Source of the DNA: an uncultured Gammaproteobacteria bacterium
GTDB taxonomy: Bacteria; Pseudomonadota; Gammaproteobacteria; GCA-001735895
Assembly: GCA_937894085.1 (NCBI GenBank)
Contig: CALCSG010000397.1
Span: forward strand, 1 to 53,373
Direction of reading: 5' to 3'
Length of the DNA: 53,373 bases
This document shows, piece after piece, positions 19,052 to 28,678 of this stretch. Below the pieces are notes generated by a model. That model did no database searches. It was not told where the DNA came from and worked only from the letters and a program-made list of their open reading frames with translations. Made by a program: the position numbers and the translations under genes. How positions within the stretch are numbered: position 1 is the first letter of the stretch; each line of letters opens with the position of its first letter.

Positions 19052-19370
19052 CTAGACCCTCCAGGTCCTCTAACAGTTCCTCTTTAGATTGATCTACCAC
19101 AACCACATCCAGGGCGGCCAGTTTTTCCATAAATGCAGCCATTGACATCTTAGCCACCCTTGACGCTTTGGATAGAGTCAGCACGCCGTCCTCAAACAAT
19201 TTGACTGCGATATCCACATGCACACCTTCTTCTAAAAGATAATCATCAAATGGAACAGATAGCGACATTGGCTCACTTCTGTTTGTTAGAAGAACGACTT
19301 CTCCTGATTGTGCAGATTTATTGAGTACGCCAGGATTTTCTCTCAAAGCTCTCACACCGACCGTTTTCAT
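19044..19370 (-). CDS. Antitoxin: Phd/YefM-like N-terminus with UPF0175-like C-terminus
   Basis: MKTVGVRALRENPGVLNKSAQSGEVVLLTNRSEPMSLSVPFDDYL followed by AVKLFEDGVLTLSKASRVAKMSMAAFMEKLAALDV. Confidence 0.7.
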   Translation of the reverse strand: MKTVGVRALRENPGVLNKSAQSGEVVLLTNRSEPMSLSVPFDDYLLEEGVHVDIAVKLFEDGVLTLSKASRVAKMSMAAFMEKLAALDVVVVDQSKEELLEDLEGLGE

Positions 19371-20196
19371 AATGGAAATCTCGATTTAATGTACCCCTAA
19401 ATGATAGCGCAATAAAGTCGGCATTAAAGCTGCAATCCTCAGATTACAGTTATTTATTAAATAACGAACTGCACTATGGTAATGATGGGTATCGAAGGAA
19501 GCTGTTATTCCGTTCTATATTTTCTAGACTAAATATACGATTACATTGAACCTGGATATTCTATTTAAAGTCAGTTTTCATTCAGTAAATGGCGATATAA
19601 ATTTTTTGTAGGGGAGATCTTACAAAATAAATCAGATATAACTGATGTTTTTAAACCAGTTACTAATAAGAATGGCATGGTTTAGTTGAAATTTATCAGT
19701 TTAGTCTCAGGTTTGTTTCGGATCAAAGCTGATTGGAGTTATTAATATTGATTGGAAATGAAGCATGGGTAGGGAAGCTATGAGCTAAATAGCAGTCATT
19801 CGTAGGGTGATACCCGAACTTCCGAAGTATGGACTTAGTTGCCATAGCTGGTTATTCATTCATATTAAAAACATGCATTATTCCTGCAATTGATCACAGC
19901 TTTAACCAAAGAAAGTGGTCTCATTGAAAGCGGACGTTAAATCGATTTAAAAGGGTAATCTTTATTTTAAAAATGGTAATCATGTCTATACTTAAAAGCA
20001 CAGTGATCAATGATATGGCAATTTTCTGAGCAAGGCTGTATCGTCAGTCAACCCTTTTTGAAGCTCTCAACTGGTGAGATCGAAATGTATAGGCCATAGG
20101 CCGACTGTTTGCAGTTGAGTGCCCTGAGTACTCGGCATGATCAACAGTCAAATCTTCAAAAGTTGAACATAAAATTGAAATAAGAACTTATAAACA

Positions 20197-23100
20197 ATGG
20201 ATTACAACCCTTTAACACAAGAATTTAATCGTCTCTCCGGAATTCTGAATAGAAAAAAAGAAGAAAAAAGAAAACTTTATGATGGACTCAAGTGGTTTGA
20301 TTCTAATGATATAGGAAGTCTATTTTCATCGCTAGAAAGTAAGGAGAATTCTAAAAGAAAGTTACTGTCACTAATAGAAGAAATTAAAATAGAAGTAGAC
20401 ATATTAAATAAAAAGATTCAGGAGACAAAGGTCCATACTAAATCTCAATTAAATCCTTTCAATTGGTTTGATGATGAGCAAAATTCCTTCCGTAAAAAAC
20501 TTAAGGAATTGAATAATGAACTAAATACGAAACAAGATTATTTGGCAATGCGAAGAAAAGCGTTATCAGGATCAAAAGATCTTATTAGTAAAGTTAGTGC
20601 AGATATTGATAAGTATAAGACTTTTGAAAGACAAAGGGTAGTTGATGAAATAGATGGGTTATCCCGAGAATTAGCATTAATTGGAGAGGAGTTTAAAGAA
20701 GTATCTAAATTAAAAAACAATGTAGATGCTGAGTTGGCACCGATCTTGAAGCAGATAAAAAATTACAAATCTATGCTTTCTTCAGCAAAAAAGAAAATAA
20801 GTGATGCAGAGTCATTTGAATTGGACTTGGATCTTGCTGCCAATTCCTATGAGAAGGCAATGATTCACCAGGAATGTGAAGATGACTTAGGTGAAGGCAA
20901 ACCAAAAAATATTATAAGAAAACATGAAAGGATTGCCATAAAAATTGAGAAGGATATTGGGCAAGCGGAAAAAAGAGTTATCCAAATTGGAAAAAAAGCC
21001 GAGCAATTTCTAATGAGGCGCCTTAATTCAAAAAAGACCAATGACACCTCTCCCAAAAATGAATATAGCAATAAAAATAATGAACCAATATCAGAGCCAT
21101 TTAATAAATCCCAGCAAAAAGAAAAGGATAATACAGTGAATATCTATCTTGATTTCGAAAAAAACGAGGATGATAACGAGGATAAACATGGCAGGGTTTA
21201 TCCCGGATTGCGTTCACAGTTAGAGAATCTTCGTCGAAGTCATGGCAATACACTTTTCCCGGATTCACCACCAGGAGAAGACATACTATCCACATTTGTG
21301 GATACATTTTTTCCGGAAGGAGTTACCCAGTCATATTTTATTTGCAATATTAGCCTGAAAGCTGATGAGCCTTTACTTTCAATCAGGCCGCAGATTATTG
21401 GCCCCAGGCTTGAACGGTTACTACCCAGAGGTAGATCGTTAGCGGTATTTGGAAAGCTTATCGATAACCAGCGGGACAACGATAACCCGGTGTTTATGGT
21501 GCGACGAATCGTCGATTTGTCACATTCTGAAGCAAGGCCTTTTGAGCATTCGATTTCTGGTTTAGTTTTTAGCCAGTCCCAGAACGTTTATCCAGGTTTC
21601 AAACGTGAGGAAAACGCTTTATCGAGTGAGTTTATCTTTCAGCTTCCATCTATTTCAATTGAAACAAAAAAACGTCTGAAGGATTGGCGGGCATATCTAG
21701 ACTGGAGGGAGCGACTTGTGCGAGCGCGCCTCGTCGGGCTGAGATACCTTAAAGTTGAAATGCTGGAAGATGGTCGTGTTCGTTTTCTAACGGCCTGTGA
21801 GTCTAAATCAAGCTTTGACCAGGTCCGCAAGACGCTGCGCAGTGACGGACTGAATGCTTATGACCTCAACTATTCACTGGACCCCTGGCAGTTTGATTAC
21901 AACGGCAGGCATCGTGGGCGTGGTACAGAGTTGGGTGATTTTGTCAGTCAGAAAGATGTGCGTAAACCGAGCGATATCGATACCACTGGAATGCCATGGG
22001 ATGAGCCCTATTTTATGTACATTCACTTCCGGCTTCCGGAGGATGCCCAGAATGAGTTTGATGGCATTCTGAATGGCGGTGGAGCCTTTGATGATGCTGC
22101 CAGGCAGTATATTAAAGGTGTTCATCAAACTGGTTTTTTAACCTTATCTGTCGTAGGTGATATATCACTCATTGATCGTCAGCGTAAGGAACTGGTTTTA
22201 CTGCAAAATGAATCTGGTTATGCACCATTTCTTTCGTCATATCTATTCAACATTAAGGCGGCAAATGAACCATCGGAACTCAAACAGATAGGCGATAATC
22301 AATGGCTTCAGTCCAGTCTCAATGATGACCAGCGGCTTGCTGTAAGAAAAATGATCAGCACTCCTGACCTTGCAATGGTGCAGGGCCCGCCTGGAACGGG
22401 TAAGACCACGATGATTGCCGAAGCCTGCTGGCAGTTTGTCCAGGAGGGCAAGAAAGTGCTAATCGTCTCTCAGGCCAGTCTGGCTGTCAATAACGCGTTA
22501 GAGCGGCTGGCAAAAATACCAGCAATACGTGCTATCCGGTTGAGTCGACGTGAAAGGAAGAATGAACGAGAACATCCCTACAGCCAGGAGCACGCACTGG
22601 AAACCTATTATGGAAGTATTGCTATCGCTTGCGAGAGTCGCACACTGGATGTCTGGACCAGTGCTGACGAGCGTTTAAATGGCTTGAACGATTGGATTTC
22701 ATCAGTAGATCTGGTTTCTAGTGATGTAAATTCTTTACGTTTAAAAACTAACGAAATGACGCAGCAACGTACAGCCTTGAAAGCAGAATTGAAACGCCTT
22801 CATGAGTCTGATGAGTATGCCAGGAACATCGAACAAATGCGGCAGGAGGTGGCGGGATTTCGGGCATTTATCGAAGGCGCCGATTCTTTTAGCGGAACAA
22901 TTCCTGATCAGTTGCTGAGAATTGTTTATGACCGAATAATCCTTGCGCTGAATCGATTAACCGAAGTCGGTATCCGGGCGAATAAATTGTGGATACAATT
23001 TGAATACGGCTCCGCATTAGAACGTACACATTTTACAGTCGATGCTTTGCTGAACTGGCGGAAGGTAATTGCTTTCAAGGCACAGATTAATGGCGACCGA

Positions 23101-25077
23101 GAGAGATTGAAAACTACAGAAGGCGATACTGTCCTCTCACCGGAATCTGCTATACGTTTAGCGGAATTGCAACGCAATCTTGAAGCTACTGAAAAGGCTA
23201 TGATAGAAGATGCCAGTAAGGTATCTGAGTGGCGAGCTCTTCAAAAAGAGATTCGTGAAGTTAAACGCCAGGGCGCAGGGCTAGACAGGGGCACCTACGC
23301 TCGCCTGTTCAATGTATCCGAGAATAAATCGCTTCCGGTTTTGACCGATCCGGGAAGCACCCGCGCCCGAGTCATTGATGTGCTGGATCAAACCTATGCC
23401 TTAATTTCGGAAATTGAAAGCATGATCGAACATGGCCTGGATGACCTCCATAAAGAGCTGGATAGTTTTGTTGGGAACCTGCCAGGTGTAGAAGTCGATA
23501 TAGATGAATTGCGGCGAATCGAGGGAGAGCTACGTCACCTGATGGAACGCCAGAAGGAAGCTTCATTTGAACTCTCTGATAAGGAAAAGCGCTTAAAGGA
23601 CATCCTCCAAAAACAACCTGGAAAAAAACCATCGGTCATCCTGGAGCTCGCAGATCTCCCTGAACTGCGAAAAACTGCTGAGAGCGAACGCAGTTCATTA
23701 TCAGCCACTCTCGATCAGAGCAGGGCCTTCCGCGAAACGTGGGGAGATCTGATTCAACAGTGGGCATCAGACCTTAGAAATTCTGAAACCATAAAGTGTG
23801 ATCAGGACAACTTTTTTTCGAATTACATCAATGCGTGTAATGTAGTTGGTGTGACCTGTACCGAAAATAGACGTACCCTCGAAGATGCAGGGCACACCTG
23901 GTTTGATGCGGTAATCGTGGATGAGGTAAGCAAAGCAACTCCAACAGAAATCATCATGCCTTTGATGATGGGTAGGACGGCGATCCTGGTTGGAGACCAT
24001 CGGCAATTGCCACCTCTTTTTAAGGAGCAGGAAGGATCCTGGGAAGAGGCCATTGCCGACCAAGAGGAATCGTCCGATGAAGACCAGAATACGGATAGCG
24101 AACTGAACGCTGAAAACTTCGAGCGTTTTAAAAAAATGGTCACTTCGTCACTCTTCAAAGAGCACTTTGAAAATGGCCCTGATAGCCTTAAGTCATTCCT
24201 GTTTACACAGTACCGGATGCATCCACAGATTATGCGGGTGGTGAACCAGTTTTATGAAAACAGGCTTCAATGCGGATTGTCAGATCCCGACGGCCAGGTG
24301 CCGGGTTCTGATCCAGGCGGACACCGTATTCATGGTTTAACCCTGAATGGCGAGAAATCTCAACAATATGTTGTTCCCGAACGGCATGTGGCCTGGCTTG
24401 ATTCAACCCTGGACCCTCACCACAAGCCTCACCACGAACGCCGTGATTTGGGTACCAGCAAGGTCAATGAACTCGAGTGCATCTTGATCGCAAGGGCTTT
24501 ATGCGATATCGAAATGTCATGCAGAGAACAGGGGTTTGGATCAAAGGGTAAGCCACGAAAGCAAGTGGGTGTTATTACCTTCTATGGACGCCAGGTGCGA
24601 GCGATACGTGAAGCAATAAATCGTATTCAGTCGACGCGTAAAATTCACTTTAATGCCATCGAATACGACATCAACACGGTAGATAGATATCAAGGACAGG
24701 AGCGACCGATTATTATAGTTAGCATGGTAAGAAACCCAACATTCAAGCTTTCTCAAAGGGCTAATACGGCCCAGTTTGAGAGAATCAACGTTGCATTTTC
24801 AAGGGCTCAAGAACTTTTAATAGTAGCAGGAGCAAAGGATGTTTTCTGCCAATATCCAGTTTTCCTTCCTCACCTTGACCGGCCTGGAAAGCGTAAAGTT
24901 GAAGTGTATCGGCATATCATCGATGAGATTCAACGCAACGGCGGTCTGTGGTCATCCGACTATATCGTATCTGCACATGAGTACGACGGACTTCTTCCCA
25001 AAGGATTTCCCAGGCAGTCATCAAATCATCGTTTCAATCAGAAAAACAATCATCGCAAAGGAAAAAGTAGATTATGA
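20197..25077 (+). CDS. Large SF1 (UPF1/DNA2-like) helicase with N-terminal coiled coil
   Basis: GPPGTGKTTMIAEA, VIVDEVSKATPTEI, GDHRQLPP, TQYRMHPQIM, TVDRYQGQERPIIIVS, ERINVAFSRAQELLIVAG; charged coiled-coil N-terminus of about 300 aa. Confidence 0.92.
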   Translation: MDYNPLTQEFNRLSGILNRKKEEKRKLYDGLKWFDSNDIGSLFSSLESKENSKRKLLSLIEEIKIEVDILNKKIQETKVHTKSQLNPFNWFDDEQNSFRKKLKELNNELNTKQDYLAMRRKALSGSKDLISKVSADIDKYKTFERQRVVDEIDGLSRELALIGEEFKEVSKLKNNVDAELAPILKQIKNYKSMLSSAKKKISDAESFELDLDLAANSYEKAMIHQECEDDLGEGKPKNIIRKHERIAIKIEKDIGQAEKRVIQIGKKAEQFLMRRLNSKKTNDTSPKNEYSNKNNEPISEPFNKSQQKEKDNTVNIYLDFEKNEDDNEDKHGRVYPGLRSQLENLRRSHGNTLFPDSPPGEDILSTFVDTFFPEGVTQSYFICNISLKADEPLLSIRPQIIGPRLERLLPRGRSLAVFGKLIDNQRDNDNPVFMVRRIVDLSHSEARPFEHSISGLVFSQSQNVYPGFKREENALSSEFIFQLPSISIETKKRLKDWRAYLDWRERLVRARLVGLRYLKVEMLEDGRVRFLTACESKSSFDQVRKTLRSDGLNAYDLNYSLDPWQFDYNGRHRGRGTELGDFVSQKDVRKPSDIDTTGMPWDEPYFMYIHFRLPEDAQNEFDGILNGGGAFDDAARQYIKGVHQTGFLTLSVVGDISLIDRQRKELVLLQNESGYAPFLSSYLFNIKAANEPSELKQIGDNQWLQSSLNDDQRLAVRKMISTPDLAMVQGPPGTGKTTMIAEACWQFVQEGKKVLIVSQASLAVNNALERLAKIPAIRAIRLSRRERKNEREHPYSQEHALETYYGSIAIACESRTLDVWTSADERLNGLNDWISSVDLVSSDVNSLRLKTNEMTQQRTALKAELKRLHESDEYARNIEQMRQEVAGFRAFIEGADSFSGTIPDQLLRIVYDRIILALNRLTEVGIRANKLWIQFEYGSALERTHFTVDALLNWRKVIAFKAQINGDRERLKTTEGDTVLSPESAIRLAELQRNLEATEKAMIEDASKVSEWRALQKEIREVKRQGAGLDRGTYARLFNVSENKSLPVLTDPGSTRARVIDVLDQTYALISEIESMIEHGLDDLHKELDSFVGNLPGVEVDIDELRRIEGELRHLMERQKEASFELSDKEKRLKDILQKQPGKKPSVILELADLPELRKTAESERSSLSATLDQSRAFRETWGDLIQQWASDLRNSETIKCDQDNFFSNYINACNVVGVTCTENRRTLEDAGHTWFDAVIVDEVSKATPTEIIMPLMMGRTAILVGDHRQLPPLFKEQEGSWEEAIADQEESSDEDQNTDSELNAENFERFKKMVTSSLFKEHFENGPDSLKSFLFTQYRMHPQIMRVVNQFYENRLQCGLSDPDGQVPGSDPGGHRIHGLTLNGEKSQQYVVPERHVAWLDSTLDPHHKPHHERRDLGTSKVNELECILIARALCDIEMSCREQGFGSKGKPRKQVGVITFYGRQVRAIREAINRIQSTRKIHFNAIEYDINTVDRYQGQERPIIIVSMVRNPTFKLSQRANTAQFERINVAFSRAQELLIVAGAKDVFCQYPVFLPHLDRPGKRKVEVYRHIIDEIQRNGGLWSSDYIVSAHEYDGLLPKGFPRQSSNHRFNQKNNHRKGKSRL

Positions 25078-27533
25078 AATTGATTGATATCCGTATTGGA
25101 TCACCACTTCTTAAGATTGAAACGCGTATCTTTCATGCCACACCTCGAAAACCGACCGCCTTTGAACGAGTCATACTTTCAATGACTGACAGGTTGGGGA
25201 ATAACATAACCTTTAACAGTATTCCGCTAGCCAATCTTTTTATTGATGTCCTATGTGTGGTTGATCCAGGCCCACTGATCACACCCACATTATCAGAACT
25301 TATATCCTTGGATGTAATCCGATGTATGGGGGATATTGAATCTCCGGAGACTTTAATGCTTCGAGATATTGAGATGACTGAGCGTGGCAAGAGTATGTTT
25401 GCGGAAGATATGCTGCCAGCCAAATCAATGCAAAACGATGAGACGTTTTACTATGATCCAATTCAGCAACGGCTACTTTCTGAGTCTCAATCCAAAGCAT
25501 ATCGTCCTACTGCTCCTAAGTTATCTATCGATGCTACGGTATTCGAAGATATATTCCCGGAGGAACATATTCGTTCTCGCATTCACGGTCCGGGTTATCG
25601 TTGGAAAAGTGCAGCTACCATTATCGAAAGGCTCGAATCGCAATCTGTTACAGTTCTATGGAAAGATACGCCAAGCTCCATTGAGCTCCGGTCAGGAAAG
25701 CTGAGTATTGATTCAGTCGACGATAATCTCAGCTCCTATATCAGTTTACTTGACAGTGAAGAGTCCTATAATCGTTTTATCGGGGCTGTATTCGATACTG
25801 ACGATTTTGAGTTAGAAGACGAAATACCGATTATTGATATCGAAAGTATGAGCTCTACCACCTTTGAAATTCTTCCGGTATCGCAAGCTCTATCAGAATG
25901 GCCTGAAGATGCAAAGTTCATTATGCCTGGGTTTAAGCATGATGATAATGCTGTGACCATGCAAGCACCGCCACATCAGGCAATTATTTTATACGCCAAA
26001 AACGAAGATAGTGATGAGATTTTCTTTAAATGGAATGAGGAACGGAATGGTTGCAAGATCAAAGTCAATGGTAATTATCCTTTACCAGCAAGCCTGCGAG
26101 TTACAAACCAGGAGGATCTTCGTTGCTACAGAGTTCAGGCAAAAGATGGAAAGGCTTCTCGACAATTACTTGTGGCGTGTCGTGTAAAAATAAGCCCGAA
26201 AGATGATTTTTTAAGAAAGCATCTCGATAATCTCTCAGCTCTTGTTTACAAAAAAGCGAGGGAAGATGATTTAAAAGCAGCAGTACTTTGGGAAGGTGAA
26301 TCACAGTACCGTACGAACTTTCTAAACCGGTTAATGGCATTAAATTTACCTTTAGACGAAGTCGTCAGCAGCTTTTATTCCGCACTTGCCGATGTGGAAC
26401 ACATATATGGAAGTCTTAATCGTAATGCCTGGGCTGAATCCTTGTGGTCGATTCTGGATCAAAGCATCTCCGGTTATGATACAAATGAAATTGAGGCCTG
26501 CAGAAAACTGTTTCAGCTCATAGCAAAACATGGGCCTCATGCCGAAAAATTTATCTCTAAACTACTTCAGTCTATCGTTCAACGTACACAACCGCCTAAA
26601 ACTCTAAATGCGTTGAATGAAATCAGGTCTTTATTCCATATTCTTAACCCGAAATGGTCATCAGACTTTCCATCCCGTCTTTACACCGCCCAGTTGATAA
26701 GGTCTATCCTGGAAAGCTTTCCGGATGATCTTGATACCAATTTAATCATCGATGAAAACGACTTTTTCCGTCCGCTTGCATCACTTTCTAAACTCTACGC
26801 GAACATATCAGTTAGTGTTGGAGATAGGAGGATAGAAGAACTCAATGATGATGATTATGTTAGCCTAGTGAATTCCAAATCTGTTTCCAAATTGGCAGAC
26901 CTGTCTCATGCGTGGACAACGGAAATGAATGCCTTGCTAGAGGTGCTTGAAGACAACGCTGTTCTTGAAGGAACTCAACTTGCTTTGATCGATACCAAGA
27001 TTGCAGAGATTGCCAGGCGGACGGCAAAATTAATCGGAACTCTTGATTCTGTAATACAATCAGTATATGTCTTTGATACGTCGGCGCTCATTGCACAACC
27101 ACAAATCGTCTCGAGCATTCGACCTAATGAAATGTTTGTAGTAACAAAACGTGTAATCGATGAGCTTGACGACAAGAAGTTAGATGAATCACTGCGTCCA
27201 AGTGTGTCCGAAGCTGTACGCAATCTGCGGAGGATCAGGAAAGATCAGATCCAGTTCTGCGATGGCGATATGTCGCTCCTTCCATCAGATTATAGACTTA
27301 AAGGTGATAATTTAATTCTTTCGGTTGCTGTGCGTTATCGAAAGTTCAAGCCAGTCCTGATTACAAACGATAACAATTTGTCTCTAAAGGCTCAGGCTGA
27401 AGGTATAGCATCAATGACATCAGATGAGTTTGCAAAACATGTCAGTGAAAAAAAAGGTGCGAAAAGACCAGACTTAAACCAGCAAAAAAAGAATCATAAT
27501 TACAATAAATCTTCAAAAAGGAGGAGTAAATAA
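25074..27533 (+). CDS. Large protein with C-terminal PIN nuclease domain
   Basis: C-terminal VYVFDTSALI...VVTKRVIDELDDKKL...KGDNLILSVAVRYRK...VLITNDNNLSLKAQAEGI carries a full acidic PIN set; ATGA overlap with the helicase gene. Confidence 0.85.
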   Translation: MKLIDIRIGSPLLKIETRIFHATPRKPTAFERVILSMTDRLGNNITFNSIPLANLFIDVLCVVDPGPLITPTLSELISLDVIRCMGDIESPETLMLRDIEMTERGKSMFAEDMLPAKSMQNDETFYYDPIQQRLLSESQSKAYRPTAPKLSIDATVFEDIFPEEHIRSRIHGPGYRWKSAATIIERLESQSVTVLWKDTPSSIELRSGKLSIDSVDDNLSSYISLLDSEESYNRFIGAVFDTDDFELEDEIPIIDIESMSSTTFEILPVSQALSEWPEDAKFIMPGFKHDDNAVTMQAPPHQAIILYAKNEDSDEIFFKWNEERNGCKIKVNGNYPLPASLRVTNQEDLRCYRVQAKDGKASRQLLVACRVKISPKDDFLRKHLDNLSALVYKKAREDDLKAAVLWEGESQYRTNFLNRLMALNLPLDEVVSSFYSALADVEHIYGSLNRNAWAESLWSILDQSISGYDTNEIEACRKLFQLIAKHGPHAEKFISKLLQSIVQRTQPPKTLNALNEIRSLFHILNPKWSSDFPSRLYTAQLIRSILESFPDDLDTNLIIDENDFFRPLASLSKLYANISVSVGDRRIEELNDDDYVSLVNSKSVSKLADLSHAWTTEMNALLEVLEDNAVLEGTQLALIDTKIAEIARRTAKLIGTLDSVIQSVYVFDTSALIAQPQIVSSIRPNEMFVVTKRVIDELDDKKLDESLRPSVSEAVRNLRRIRKDQIQFCDGDMSLLPSDYRLKGDNLILSVAVRYRKFKPVLITNDNNLSLKAQAEGIASMTSDEFAKHVSEKKGAKRPDLNQQKKNHNYNKSSKRRSK

Positions 27534-28678
27534 TGAGCTTTCACGTTGAATCAGAGTGGAAAATTCAGAAGGAAAAAAGACGACAAGCATATTTGGATCG
27601 TATTCACGAAAATGTGACACAGTTTCGTGATCGCTATTATGAGCGATTCGAAGGCCTCGTAAATCAAGGTTTCGAACAATACATGGCAAATGAATTTGCA
27701 GATCTTAGGGCTGAATTGAAACGTCTTGATCGATTAATTTCTTCTGATCCGGAACGGGCTCGTGACCTGAGTTTTGAAGTAGGCCGGCAACTTAGTCAAC
27801 TATCAGGACTGGCGAGGGCTGCAAGACACGAATTCAAAGCTCGTGATCGTCAGCAGCGTAAGGAACTTGCAGAAATGCGGCATCAGGCTACTACATCTCT
27901 CGCTCAATTTATTCATGAAATGATCTCCCAAATCAAGGATCCTGTTGAGTTAGACTTTGCATATGATGAAGTGAAGTCCATCCAACAAGCGTTTCAGGGG
28001 CGTACTATTGAAGCGGAGGAATTGTCAAATTTAAAAAACACGCTCAACTCCCAATTTTCGGAGCTTCGAAAATCTGCTCAAGCCAGAGCGCTAGCTTGGA
28101 AACAGGAGAAAACAAGAGCAACCTCCATGGAGGCAACGGAAACACTTTTAGACATGTTTAAAGAGCAAGCAACTGCTGATGCCAGTCAAAGTCCTAAAGC
28201 ACTCGAAGAGATGATGGCGAACCTCGAGTCAGTAAGGGATCAAATCAGCTCATCAAGTTCTCACGAAGAAATTGGTAATAAAATTTTTGAGTTGGCGAAA
28301 ACTGCGGATAACTCAGTTACTGATGAAAAATGTCGCCGTATGGCAGTTCGTTCAATTATGGACTCGTTGGAAAAATCCGGTTTCGTAGTTTCAAAACCCA
28401 GGCGTGGCAGCAGTGAAATAGATGAAGTTGTCATACTCGCCCGCAAGCCTGCCGGAGCTGAAGCCACATTCAGGATAACAGCAGACGGTAGCATGATATA
28501 CAAGTTTGATCACTATGAAGGTATGCAGTGCAAAGATGACATTGATAAGGTTCTTCCAATGCTGCAAGAAATCTACGGAATAAATCTGTCAAATGAACGG
28601 GTATTGTGGAAAAACCCTGAGAGAATATCCAGGTCTGCTAAACCACTGGATGATAATAAAGGGCATAAGAATGGCTAA
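27533..28678 (+). CDS. Coiled-coil protein with a compact C-terminal domain
   Basis: Long charged helical stretch, then RMAVRSIMDSLEKSGFVVSKPRR...VVILARKPAGAEATFRITADGSMIYKFDHYEGMQC; TAATG overlap with the previous gene. Confidence 0.75.
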   Translation: MSFHVESEWKIQKEKRRQAYLDRIHENVTQFRDRYYERFEGLVNQGFEQYMANEFADLRAELKRLDRLISSDPERARDLSFEVGRQLSQLSGLARAARHEFKARDRQQRKELAEMRHQATTSLAQFIHEMISQIKDPVELDFAYDEVKSIQQAFQGRTIEAEELSNLKNTLNSQFSELRKSAQARALAWKQEKTRATSMEATETLLDMFKEQATADASQSPKALEEMMANLESVRDQISSSSSHEEIGNKIFELAKTADNSVTDEKCRRMAVRSIMDSLEKSGFVVSKPRRGSSEIDEVVILARKPAGAEATFRITADGSMIYKFDHYEGMQCKDDIDKVLPMLQEIYGINLSNERVLWKNPERISRSAKPLDDNKGHKNG

